From Erythrobacter donghaensis (lineage in GTDB: Bacteria; Pseudomonadota; Alphaproteobacteria; Sphingomonadales; Sphingomonadaceae), in NCBI RefSeq assembly GCF_002155425.1, contig NZ_MUYG01000011.1, positions 310,001 through 374,000 on the forward strand: a DNA stretch of 64,000 nucleotides, in the 5' to 3' direction. The notes under the pieces were generated by a model. It was given only the letters and a program-made list of their open reading frames with translations. It did not search any database and was not told the origin of the DNA. Both the position numbers and the translations under genes were made by a program. How positions within the stretch are numbered: position 1 is the stretch's first letter; each line of letters starts with the position of its first letter. This document shows, piece after piece, positions 43,880-52,668 of the stretch.

Positions 43880-44665
43880 TCAGCGGCACTTGGGATGATG
43901 GCCGATGTCCTTGATGTCGTAGAATCTTCCGTCGGAAATCAGCACCTGCACGCACTGGTTGGAGGACGAGCGCCACTGGATCGAATAGCGATCATTGCCG
44001 CTGGTGAAGTTGTCGACCTGCGTGAATCCGCGCCGGTCGAATTCTTCCATGCCGCCCGCTGCCCGTGCGCCCTTGAGGTCGGAGACGTTGACCACCGGCG
44101 TATAGCCGCCGCGGCGCTGGTGATAGGCAAGGTTGCCTTCGCGCTCGCTCACCCCGGCAGAGTAGCCGCGCGAATAATCGTCCGAGCGATCGTAGTTGTG
44201 ATAGGCCGCGTTGTGCAACCCGTCGGTGTAGCCGCGGTCGAATTGCGCCTCTGCGGCAGCGTCTTCGCTGTGGCCGTCATCACCATGGTGATGCTTCTTG
44301 TGGGTCAGCAAAGCGCCGAGCAGCGCCGCGCCGCCGACGGCAAGCGCGACCTTGCCGCCTTCGCCCTTGTGATGGCCGCAATCCTGATCGGTCGCATCCT
44401 GGATCGTTTCGACACGGCCGTTGAACACTTCAACCTGCACGCAATCGTCATCGGCCTCGTCCCACCAGTAACTATAGACATAGCCCTGATCGTTCTTGTG
44501 GGTGGAGACGTGAGCAAAACCGCGGGCTTCCAGAGCGGGTTCGGCATCGCGTCCCAGTGACCCGTTGATATCGATGAGTTGGCTCGCCTTTTCGGCCAGA
44601 ACGGGCGTTGCAACGAAGGCAGCTAACGCAACTGACGCAATCATTCTATTTTGCGTGTTCGCCAT
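43880..44665 (-). CDS. Exported protein with two copies of a novel domain
   Basis: 261-residue protein with a signal peptide (MANTQNRMIASVALAAFVAT, PVLA cleavage). Residues about 29-99 and 192-260 are repeats of one another: each has LxG...E.RGF..V, an aromatic strand, CVQV, GR and a closing HH. The first ends GHHKGEGG, the second GHHPKCR. Between them lie a Gly/Ala helix, a His-rich stretch (THKKHHHGDDGHSED) and Tyr-rich repeats (DRGYTDGL, SRGYSAGV). It may bind metal. A GGGAGG site precedes the ATG. It heads the four-gene run. Confidence 0.78.
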   Translation of the reverse strand: MANTQNRMIASVALAAFVATPVLAEKASQLIDINGSLGRDAEPALEARGFAHVSTHKNDQGYVYSYWWDEADDDCVQVEVFNGRVETIQDATDQDCGHHKGEGGKVALAVGGAALLGALLTHKKHHHGDDGHSEDAAAEAQFDRGYTDGLHNAAYHNYDRSDDYSRGYSAGVSEREGNLAYHQRRGGYTPVVNVSDLKGARAAGGMEEFDRRGFTQVDNFTSGNDRYSIQWRSSSNQCVQVLISDGRFYDIKDIGHHPKCR

Positions 44666-44801
44666 GATTTCCTCCCCCAAGGAATTCTTGTTTATCTGAT
44701 CTTCGATTCAATTGCTCGTCGATGATGCAGGAAAACATGGAATTGACCCTTCGGCAAGTCGAATGTCTCTTCCCGTATGGACAGCAGGCGAGCGTCTCGA
44801 C

Positions 44802-46289
44802 CTATTCCAGCCCGAGCGCATCCAGGTTCATCGTCGCCGCGTTGTAGCTCGCCTCGGCGAGCCGCCCGGCGAGCTCGGCGCGGATCGCGCTGATCTGGGC
44901 GTTGGCGGCGGTCTCCTCGCGCGCGTTGACGAGGAAGAATTCGCCCGCGCCGAGCCGGAACCGGGTGCGTTCGGCCTGCACCATGGCGTTGGCCTGCTTG
45001 ACCTCGGCATCGGCAAGGTCGGACAGGCGGAGCGCGGCGCTGAGGTTGGCGAGGATGTTGCCGACTTCGGTGGTGATCTGGTCGGCGATGCGGCGCTGGC
45101 GCAGCTCGGTCTCGCGCAGCTCGGCCTCGGCCCGTTGCAGCGCGCCGCGCGCGGTGCGCCGCTGGAGCGGGACGCTGAAGGTCAGGCCCACAACCGTGTC
45201 AGTAGAATCGAAGCCCGGCCCGCCGGGGCCGATCTGGCCGAAATCGCGCGACAATTCGACCGAGGCATTGAGCGAGGGTTGCAGGTCGTTCTGCCGCAGC
45301 GCGACCTTGTTGGTGGCGCGTTCGAGCGCGAGCCTGAACGTCTGGAGCTCGGGCCGCGACTGGATCACTTCGCCCAGCGGCAGCGCGGCCAGTTTCTCAG
45401 CCGGGGAAATTTCCCGCATCCGCGACAGATCGGGCAGCATCTCGCGCGTCGGGACGATCATCTGCCTGTCCGACCCGCGGATATAGAAGCCGAGCGAGTT
45501 GGACGCGGTGATGAAGTTGCGCTTGGCCTCTTCCAGCAGCGAGCGGCGGCGCAGCAGGTTCTGTTCGTTTTCGGTCAGCGCGATGCGCGCGCGGGCGCCT
45601 TCGTTGACCTCGCGGGTGAGGCCGATCTGGCGCGCCTCGGCGATTTCGAGCAGTTCCTCGAACACCCGGATTTCCTCGCCCGCAGCAACCCAGCGCCAAT
45701 AGGCACGCAGTGCCTCGTGCTGGACGTTCAATTGCACCAGCAGCACATCCAGCTGCGCCTGACTGGCGGCGAGACGGGTGTCCTCGATTGCGAAGCGGCG
45801 GCTGTCGATGTCGCGGTTGCGCAGCAGCGAGAACAGCGCGCCGACCTTCACCTCGCCCAGCGCGTTGGTGTAGTTGTAATTCTCGTAGGTCGGAAAATCG
45901 CCGCTGGAGACGCGGTAGGAGCCGAACACCTCCGCGCCATAGGGCCGCAGGGGCTGGCGGGCCTCGGCCTTGCCGAAGCCGCCGGAGTAGAAGCCCGTCA
46001 GGCGGTCGTAATATTCGCCCTTGAGCATCAGATCGAAAGCCCCGTCGGCCCCCAGCTGGTCGGCGCGGGCGGCGGCTTCGCGTTCGAAAGCTTCGAGGAT
46101 CGAAGGGAAAGTCAGCGCCGAGGAGCGCAGCACTTCCTCGGGCAGCAGCGGGCCGGTTTTGAGCGCGGCATCAAGCGGCTCGCCAACCGGCGCGATGTCC
46201 TGCGCCGCCGCCGGAAGCGGGGCGAGCGCCAGCGCAGCTCCGCTCGCCAGGAGCGCGCCCAGCTTCAGCAAGGCAAGACTTCGCGGCAT
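44802..46289 (-). CDS. TolC-family outer-membrane efflux protein
   Basis: 495-residue protein with a signal peptide (ALAPLPAAAQ cleavage) and two OEP repeats of long helices (about 150-300 and 340-480), as in TolC. Typical segments are ENEQNLLRRRSLLEEAKRNF and ATNKVALRQNDLQPSLNASV, and the ETELRQRRIADQITTEV helix. It forms the outer-membrane duct of a tripartite exporter with the HlyD protein 2 bp upstream and the ABC subunit beyond it. It is last in the operon. Confidence 0.92.
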   Translation of the reverse strand: MPRSLALLKLGALLASGAALALAPLPAAAQDIAPVGEPLDAALKTGPLLPEEVLRSSALTFPSILEAFEREAAARADQLGADGAFDLMLKGEYYDRLTGFYSGGFGKAEARQPLRPYGAEVFGSYRVSSGDFPTYENYNYTNALGEVKVGALFSLLRNRDIDSRRFAIEDTRLAASQAQLDVLLVQLNVQHEALRAYWRWVAAGEEIRVFEELLEIAEARQIGLTREVNEGARARIALTENEQNLLRRRSLLEEAKRNFITASNSLGFYIRGSDRQMIVPTREMLPDLSRMREISPAEKLAALPLGEVIQSRPELQTFRLALERATNKVALRQNDLQPSLNASVELSRDFGQIGPGGPGFDSTDTVVGLTFSVPLQRRTARGALQRAEAELRETELRQRRIADQITTEVGNILANLSAALRLSDLADAEVKQANAMVQAERTRFRLGAGEFFLVNAREETAANAQISAIRAELAGRLAEASYNAATMNLDALGLE

Positions 46290-46291
46290 GA

Positions 46292-47335
46292 TCAGTTCGC
46301 CGATCCCGTGCCCGAACCGCTGCTGGTGGCAGCGGGAAGTTCAGGCGGGAAATTGTTGAGCTGACGCCAGATTTCGTAGCCGACCGGCACGGTCTCCAGC
46401 AGCACCCAGGCCTGCACCGCCGCGCCGAAGCGGACATAGCGTTCTTCGGGCCAGCTGTAGCCGTCCATCTTTTCCTCGGCGATCAGCACCCGGAACCGGC
46501 CATTGACCTGCGCCGACTGGTCGACCGAGATCACGCGGCCCCCGAAGGTGCCGACCGCGACCGAGGGCCAGCCCGAAAACTGCACCGCGGGCCAGCCTTC
46601 GAACTGGATACGCGCCGGATCGCCCGGCCGCACCAGCGCGACATCGCGCCCGTCGATGAAGATCTCGATCACCCGCTCGGCCCCTTCGGGCACGAAGGTC
46701 GCGAGCACGTCGCCCGCGTTGATATAGGTCGCCGCATCGCCGGCATTGAGGCTCTGGATGAAGCCATCGCGCGGGGCGCGCACGATCTGTTCGGACTGGC
46801 GCGCGATGTTCACATCGGCGCGGTTGAGGTCGGCCTGGGCCGCGGCAACCTGCCCCTCCATTTCGGCGACCTTGATCTGCGCCAGCTCATAATCGCGCCG
46901 CGCGGCGAGCCCCGCCTCGAACAATTCGCGGCTGCGGCGCTCGTCGATGCGAGCGGTGGCGAGCGCCGATTGCGCGGCCTGCAATTGCAGCTCCATCTGG
47001 CCGCGTTCGGCCTGCAAACGCTGGAGCAGGTTGGGATCGATGTCGGCGATGCGGACGATCGGATCGCCCTTTTTCACCGTGCTGCCATCGCGCACGAACC
47101 ATTCCTCGATCCGGCCCGGCACCAGCGCGTTGATGTCCTGCTTGCGCTCATTCGGGCTGAGCGTCGTCACCACCCCGCGGCCCGAGGTCGTCTGCACCCA
47201 GGGCACGTAGATGAGGAAAGCGATCGTGATGATGATCGCCGCCAGCAAGATGAAAAACACCGCCCGCATCACCCGCGGCGTCTTGATCGACGCGAGGGTG
47301 GTGAAGTGGGCCATATCCTCCTTGATGGTCGCCAT
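46292..47335 (-). CDS. HlyD-family periplasmic adaptor
   Basis: 347-residue membrane-fusion protein. One N-terminal membrane helix (about 24-46) is followed by a lipoyl/barrel-sandwich half (GRIEEWFVRDGSTVKKGDPI), a helical hairpin (about 105-190, rich in Q/A/E), the returning lipoyl half (IVRAPRDGFIQSLNAGDAAT), and a beta-barrel domain. It should bridge the ABC subunit to the TolC-like duct. Its ends are separated from both neighbouring genes by 2 bp, so the three are one transcription unit. Confidence 0.92.
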   Translation of the reverse strand: MATIKEDMAHFTTLASIKTPRVMRAVFFILLAAIIITIAFLIYVPWVQTTSGRGVVTTLSPNERKQDINALVPGRIEEWFVRDGSTVKKGDPIVRIADIDPNLLQRLQAERGQMELQLQAAQSALATARIDERRSRELFEAGLAARRDYELAQIKVAEMEGQVAAAQADLNRADVNIARQSEQIVRAPRDGFIQSLNAGDAATYINAGDVLATFVPEGAERVIEIFIDGRDVALVRPGDPARIQFEGWPAVQFSGWPSVAVGTFGGRVISVDQSAQVNGRFRVLIAEEKMDGYSWPEERYVRFGAAVQAWVLLETVPVGYEIWRQLNNFPPELPAATSSGSGTGSAN

Positions 47336-47337
47336 GA

Positions 47338-49086
47338 TCAGGCCTCCCCGTCAGCGATGGGCGCGCCGATATAGGCGGCGGGCGTGCGGTTCATGGCGGC
47401 GCAGAATTCCTCGAAGCTGCCGAAGAAGCGCTGCTGGTGCGCTTCAAGGTAGAGAAAGCGGTCGAAGCCGAGATCGATGCGGCGGTTGGAGAAGTAGATC
47501 ACCGTCGTATAGGCCTGCGCGCGCAGTTCGTTGACGGCGCGGGCGATGGGTTCGGGATCGATCAGGTCGAACAACCGGCTGAGCACCAGAATGCGCGGGC
47601 GTTCCAGCAGCGCGTTGGCGAGCTTCAATTGCTGCAACTCGACCGCCGAAAGCGGATAGCCGGTCGCCGCGAGCGGGGTGTCGAGACCCTTTTCGAGCGT
47701 GGAAATGGTCCGCGCCAGCCCCACCGTTTCCAGCGCACCGATCATCCGCTGCTGCGCGGTGTCGGGGCAGGACAGGGCGAGATATTCGCGGATCGTCATT
47801 TCCACCGTGCTCGGCCGGTCGAGCACGTGGACGTTCTTGCGCAGGTGATGCGCCTCGATCGCCTTCATGTCGACACCGCCCAGCGTCGCGAACCCGCCTT
47901 CGGGCAGGACGTGGAGCTTGAGCAGGTTGGTGAACAGCCGCTGCACCCCGTGGTGGCTGGCTGCCGCCATGATGATCGACCCGCTCGGGATGGTGAGATC
48001 GAACTGCGCCTGTTCGTGCCGCGCCGTGCCACGCACGCCCTGCATCGCGATGGTGTGATCGGGCCCGTCGAAGGGATCGGCGCCCTTGGGCTGCTCCTGC
48101 TCGACATCGTAGAACTGCGAGATTTCCTCGACCGCGGCGAAGAGGTCGTAGAAATAGCCCAGATAGCTGCCAAGTTGCGCCACGCCCACAAACGCCGCCG
48201 ACAGCACCAGCTCGGCCGCGACCAGCTGGCCGAGGGTCAGCTCGTTCTGGATCACCAGCCAGCCACCCAGCCCCAGCAGCGCCGCACTCGCGGCGGCATA
48301 CATCAGCAGGAAGGCGATGGTCTGTGAGAACAGATGGCGGAAGTGGGTCTTGCGGTCGTTGATGTAGACGCGGGTGTAATCGTCGGTCTTGTCGAGCGCG
48401 TAGTCGATCCGGCGCTGCGATTTGAAGAACCCGTTCGATCCGCCCAGCGTGTCGAGCCAGCTGGCGGTGGCGTGTTTGGCGTGGCTGACATCGATCCCGG
48501 TGCGCAGCGCGCGCGCCCCCCAGGTCAGCCACACCACCCAGATGAGCGCGATCGTCACCAGCGTAAAGGCGAGGAAATAGGGGTGATAGAGGCTGACCAG
48601 CACAAACCCGACCGCGATCTGCAACAGCGTGGTGAAGCCGCCGATGAACAGGATCGGGATCGCGGTCTGGACATAGACCACGTCGAAATAGCGGTTGAAG
48701 AGCGAGCCCTTCTTGGCATCGTTGAAGAAGGGGTTCTGGGCATAGACCGCGATCAGTGAAATCTCCGCCACCATGCGCGCGTAAAACCGCCGCGCGAACA
48801 GCTCCATCAGGTGCACGCGCAGGGCATAAAGCAGGCTGGAGATGGTCAGCAGGCCGAACAGCGCCAGCGACAGCATCACCAGCGGCGCGGTGAGCGCGGT
48901 GTTGGCGATGGTGTTGATCAGCATCTGCACCGAGATCGGGGTCGCCAGCGACAGCAGGCTGATGCCCACGCCATAGACGGCCGCAAGCCAGTAGAAATTC
49001 GACTCCGGCCTCAGGATGTCGAAAAATATCCTGAAGAACTTCGACAGCGAAATCTGTTTGCCGATACTTTGGCCTTCACCTGCCAT
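47338..49086 (-). CDS. ABC exporter-fold protein with a degenerate nucleotide-binding domain
   Basis: 582-residue protein with a six-helix exporter membrane domain (about 30-315) and a C-terminal region placed like an ABC ATPase (about 345-560). Its motifs are ruined: Walker A reads MAAASHHGVQRLF with no GKS/T, the Q-loop is VLDRPST, the signature is LSAVELQQ, Walker B is ILVLSRLFDLID (Asp and Glu replaced by Ser and Arg), and the H-loop YFSNRR lacks His. TIREYLAL and the overall fold pattern remain. The frame is intact and in operon with HlyD and TolC genes. ATP hydrolysis seems impossible, so it may be a pseudo-ATPase or need a partner. Confidence 0.88.
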   Translation of the reverse strand: MAGEGQSIGKQISLSKFFRIFFDILRPESNFYWLAAVYGVGISLLSLATPISVQMLINTIANTALTAPLVMLSLALFGLLTISSLLYALRVHLMELFARRFYARMVAEISLIAVYAQNPFFNDAKKGSLFNRYFDVVYVQTAIPILFIGGFTTLLQIAVGFVLVSLYHPYFLAFTLVTIALIWVVWLTWGARALRTGIDVSHAKHATASWLDTLGGSNGFFKSQRRIDYALDKTDDYTRVYINDRKTHFRHLFSQTIAFLLMYAAASAALLGLGGWLVIQNELTLGQLVAAELVLSAAFVGVAQLGSYLGYFYDLFAAVEEISQFYDVEQEQPKGADPFDGPDHTIAMQGVRGTARHEQAQFDLTIPSGSIIMAAASHHGVQRLFTNLLKLHVLPEGGFATLGGVDMKAIEAHHLRKNVHVLDRPSTVEMTIREYLALSCPDTAQQRMIGALETVGLARTISTLEKGLDTPLAATGYPLSAVELQQLKLANALLERPRILVLSRLFDLIDPEPIARAVNELRAQAYTTVIYFSNRRIDLGFDRFLYLEAHQQRFFGSFEEFCAAMNRTPAAYIGAPIADGEA

Positions 49087-49350
49087 GGCAGCCTTTCCGT
49101 TGCGCAACCCGAGTAGCGATGCACCCAGTCCCCACGCGATACGGGGGTTGGAGCCTGTGTGCATCTATTGCAACATTGCTGCGCTGCAAGCGATCAATCA
49201 TTCAGCGCGCTTGCGGTTCCGGCGCGGTGATTTTCCTGCAACTTCCTGTAGATATGAAGCTTCAAGAAGCTATTGCGAAGCATTGTCGTGTTGCCGCCCC
49301 GTTACTGCCCAAAGCTTGCGGTTAGCTGAACCACGCGCGATGAAGCGACG

Positions 49351-50484
49351 ATGGCACAGGGCAGCGCGAGCGAGAGAAGAGAGGCGAAGACGCTGCTGCT
49401 GGTCGGCGGCGGTCATGCCCATGTCGCGGTGCTGGCCGACTGGGCTCGGCGCGGCGCTCCGCCTGCCACGCGCATGCTGCTGCTCACCCCGCATCGGCAT
49501 CTGCGCTATTCGGGCATGGTGCCGGGCTGGCTGGCTGGGCAGCATGACAGGGATGAGGGGCGCGTGGACCTCGCCGCCCTCGCGGCGCGCGCCGGGGTGG
49601 AGTGGGTGCAGGGACGCTGCGTGGCGCTCGATCCTGAGGCGCGCACCGTCACCACCGAGAGCGGCGCGGGAATCGCCTTCGATCTCGCCTCGCTCGATAC
49701 CGGCGGGGTGGGACGGGCAGCGGCGATGCTGGGGGACGACCCGCGCATCCTCGACATCCGCCCGATCGAGGGCTTCGTCGAACGGATCGCGCGCTGGCGC
49801 CATCCGCGCCGCTTGGTGGTGGCAGGCGGCGGGGCAGGCGGCGTGGAGCTGGCCTTTGCCCTGCGCAACCTCGCCGTTGCCGAGACCCGGCCCGAGGTCG
49901 CACTGGTGACAGGCGGCGGGGGATTGCTCCCCGGATTTTCCGAAGGCGTGCGAAACCGCGCCGCCACCGCGCTGATGCGGCAGGGGATTACGCTCCACCT
50001 TGACGACGCACAGATCGCGCGCGGAGCGATCCGGGCGGGCGAGACCTCGCTCGAACCGGCCGAACTGATCGTCGCAGCACTCGGCAGCGCCGCGCCCGAC
50101 TGGGTGCGCGCCAGCGGGCTGGCGGTGAACGATGCGGGCTTTGCGCTGGTCGATGCCCACCAGCGTTCGCTCTCGCACCCCCACATCTTCGCCGCCGGAG
50201 ACGTCGCCGCGCGCGCCGACCGGGCGCTGGCGCATTCGGGCGTGCATGCCGTATTCGCCGGGCCGGTGCTGGCGGCCAATCTGCGCGAGGGCCTCGCGGG
50301 AAAGCCGCCGCGCCGAACCTATCATCCGCGCTGGAATAACCTCTACCTGATGAACACCGGCGACGGACGCGCGATTGCCAGCTACGGACGGCTCAGCGCC
50401 GAGGGCCGCTGGGTGCTCGCGCTCAAACACCGCATCGACAAGCGCTGGATTGCGCAATACGCCCGCCTTACGGATCAGGCGTAA
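49351..50484 (+). CDS. FAD-dependent pyridine-nucleotide oxidoreductase (NDH-2/SelD-partner type)
   Basis: 377-residue flavoprotein. The N-terminal dinucleotide motif is LLLVGGGHAHVAVLADWARR and the second Rossmann is LVVAGGGAGGVELAFALRNL. The FAD-pyrophosphate site lies in SHPHIFAAGDVAA. The GGGHAHV form is typical of the flavoprotein module often fused to or near selenophosphate synthase, and of NDH-2-like dehydrogenases. No selD is visible here. It is divergent from the ABC exporter gene; the 264-bp gap shows no strong promoter. Confidence 0.85.
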   Translation: MAQGSASERREAKTLLLVGGGHAHVAVLADWARRGAPPATRMLLLTPHRHLRYSGMVPGWLAGQHDRDEGRVDLAALAARAGVEWVQGRCVALDPEARTVTTESGAGIAFDLASLDTGGVGRAAAMLGDDPRILDIRPIEGFVERIARWRHPRRLVVAGGGAGGVELAFALRNLAVAETRPEVALVTGGGGLLPGFSEGVRNRAATALMRQGITLHLDDAQIARGAIRAGETSLEPAELIVAALGSAAPDWVRASGLAVNDAGFALVDAHQRSLSHPHIFAAGDVAARADRALAHSGVHAVFAGPVLAANLREGLAGKPPRRTYHPRWNNLYLMNTGDGRAIASYGRLSAEGRWVLALKHRIDKRWIAQYARLTDQA

Positions 50485-50526
50485 CCCCCGCAGGCCCCAA
50501 GGCGAAAGCGGGGGGCAGGAGAAAAC

Positions 50527-52668
50527 GTGAAGAAACTCGCCATTCTGGCCGCGCTCGCCGCCGTCATCGCCGCCTATTTCGTCTTCGACCTCGGGCAATA
50601 TCTCACGCTCGCCGGGATCAAGGCGGGCGTGGCGCAGTGGGAGGCGTTCTATGCCGAAAACCCCGTCGCTGTGCTGGCCGGGTTCTTCGCGATCTATGTC
50701 GCAGTGACGGCAGCCTCGCTCCCCGGCGCGGCGATCATGACGCTGGCGGCGGGCGCATTGTTCGGGGTGGTGACGGGCACGATCCTCGTCTCCTTTGCCT
50801 CGACGCTGGGGGCGACGCTCGCCTTCCTCTCCTCACGCTACGTGCTGCGCGACACGATCGAGGCACGCTTCGGCGAGCGGCTGAAGGCGATCAACGCCGG
50901 GGTCGAGCGGGACGGGGCGTTTTACCTGTTCTCCTTGCGGATGATCCCGGCCTTCCCCTTCTTCGTGGTCAATCTGGTGATGGGCCTCACCCGCATCCGC
51001 ATCTGGACCTATGTCTGGGTGAGCCAGCTGGGGATGCTGCTGGGCACGGCGGTCTATGTGAACGCCGGCACGCAGCTGGCGCGGATCGAGAGCCTGTCGG
51101 GCATCGCCTCACCCGGGGTGCTGGGGAGCTTCGTGCTGCTGGGCATCGCGCCGTGGCTCGCCAAGCTGGTGATTGGTTTCGTGAAGCGCCGCCGGGTCTA
51201 TGCCGGGTTCACCAAGCCCAAGGCCTTCGACCGCAATCTGGTGGTGATCGGGGCCGGTTCGGCGGGGCTGGTTTCGGCGCTGATCGGGGCGACGGTGAAA
51301 GCCAAGGTGACGCTGGTCGAGGCGAAGGACATGGGCGGCGACTGCCTCAACACTGGCTGTGTGCCGAGCAAGGCGCTGATCAAGAGCGCCAAGGTCGCGG
51401 CGATGATGCGCGGGGCGGACAAGTATGGGCTGACCCCCGCCGATCCGCAGGTGCCCTTCAAGGCGGTGATCGCCCGCGTGATGGACGCGATCAAGACCAT
51501 CGAGCCGCACGATAGCGTGGAGCGCTACGAGGGCCTCGGCGTCGATGTGGTGAAGGGTTTCGCCAAGATCATCGACCCCTGGACGGTCGAAATCGCGATG
51601 AATGACGGCGGCACCAAGCGGCTCACTACCCGCAGCATAGTGATCGCCAGCGGGGCCGAGCCAGTGGTGCCGCCGATCCCGGGGATCGAGGCCAGCGGCT
51701 ATCTCACCAGCGAGACCATGTGGGATGCCTTCGCCCAGATGGACGCAAGCCCTGCGCGCGTGGCGGTGCTGGGCGGCGGGCCGATCGGCTGCGAGCTGTC
51801 GCAGGCGCTGGCGCGGCTTGGCTCGCAGGTGACGCAGATCGAGATGGGCGATCAAGTGCTCGGGCGCGAGGATGGCGATGTCGCCGCTCTGGCGCAGGCG
51901 GTGCTGGAGGCGGACGGGGTGCGGGTTCTCACCGGCCACAAGGCTGTCCGCATCGAGGGCCGCACGCTAATCGCGGAAAGCGGCGGAGCGGAGGTGCCGG
52001 TGCCTTTCGACACGCTGCTGGTCGCGGTGGGCCGCAAGGCGCGGCTCAAAGGCTTCGGGCTGGAGGATATCGGCGTCGACACCGACAAGACCGTGGTGAC
52101 CGACGAATACCTCGCAACCAAATTCCCGAACATCTTTGCCGCGGGTGATGTGGCCGGGCCGTTCCAGTTCACCCACACCGCCAGCCATCAGGCGTGGTAC
52201 GCCAGCGTCAACGCGCTGTTCGGGATGTTCCGCAAGTTCAAGGCGGATTACCGCGTGATCCCCGCCGTCACCTTCCTCGACCCCGAGGTTGCGCGTGTCG
52301 GGATCAATGAGCGCGAGGCGGCGGAGCAGGGCATCGATGTCGAAGTCACCCGCTACGAACTCGACGATCTCGACCGCGCGATTGCCGAGAGCGAGACCAA
52401 GGGTTTTGTGAAAATCCTCACCCCGGCAGGTGGCAAGGACAAGGTTTTGGGCGTCACCATCGTCGGTGCCCACGCGGGCGAACTCATCGCCGAATATGTG
52501 CTGGCGATGAAGCACGGCCTCGGCCTCAACAAGATCCTCGGCACGATCCACGCCTACCCGACGATGGTCGAGGCCAACAAGTTTGCCGCAGGCAACTGGA
52601 AGAAGGCGCACAAGCCCGAGGGCCTGCTGCGCTGGGTCGAGCGCTATCACGACTGGATGCGCGGCTGA
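50527..52668 (+). CDS. TMEM64/VTT-domain fused to mercuric-reductase-like flavoprotein
   Basis: 713-residue fusion. Residues about 1-225 are a TVP38/TMEM64 (DedA-like VTT) membrane domain with AASLPGAAIMTLAAGALFG and FSLRMIPAFPFFVVNLVMG. After a basic linker comes a complete class I disulfide oxidoreductase (about 235-713): GAGSAGLVSALIGA, the redox pair GGDCLNTGCVPSKALI, GGGPIGCELSQAL, an FAD motif IFAAGDVAG, and the dimerisation domain with IHAYPTMVEANKFAA. It may couple membrane transport to thiol redox. The GTG start at 50527 follows a GGGGGGCAGGAG site. Confidence 0.9.
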   Translation: MKKLAILAALAAVIAAYFVFDLGQYLTLAGIKAGVAQWEAFYAENPVAVLAGFFAIYVAVTAASLPGAAIMTLAAGALFGVVTGTILVSFASTLGATLAFLSSRYVLRDTIEARFGERLKAINAGVERDGAFYLFSLRMIPAFPFFVVNLVMGLTRIRIWTYVWVSQLGMLLGTAVYVNAGTQLARIESLSGIASPGVLGSFVLLGIAPWLAKLVIGFVKRRRVYAGFTKPKAFDRNLVVIGAGSAGLVSALIGATVKAKVTLVEAKDMGGDCLNTGCVPSKALIKSAKVAAMMRGADKYGLTPADPQVPFKAVIARVMDAIKTIEPHDSVERYEGLGVDVVKGFAKIIDPWTVEIAMNDGGTKRLTTRSIVIASGAEPVVPPIPGIEASGYLTSETMWDAFAQMDASPARVAVLGGGPIGCELSQALARLGSQVTQIEMGDQVLGREDGDVAALAQAVLEADGVRVLTGHKAVRIEGRTLIAESGGAEVPVPFDTLLVAVGRKARLKGFGLEDIGVDTDKTVVTDEYLATKFPNIFAAGDVAGPFQFTHTASHQAWYASVNALFGMFRKFKADYRVIPAVTFLDPEVARVGINEREAAEQGIDVEVTRYELDDLDRAIAESETKGFVKILTPAGGKDKVLGVTIVGAHAGELIAEYVLAMKHGLGLNKILGTIHAYPTMVEANKFAAGNWKKAHKPEGLLRWVERYHDWMRG

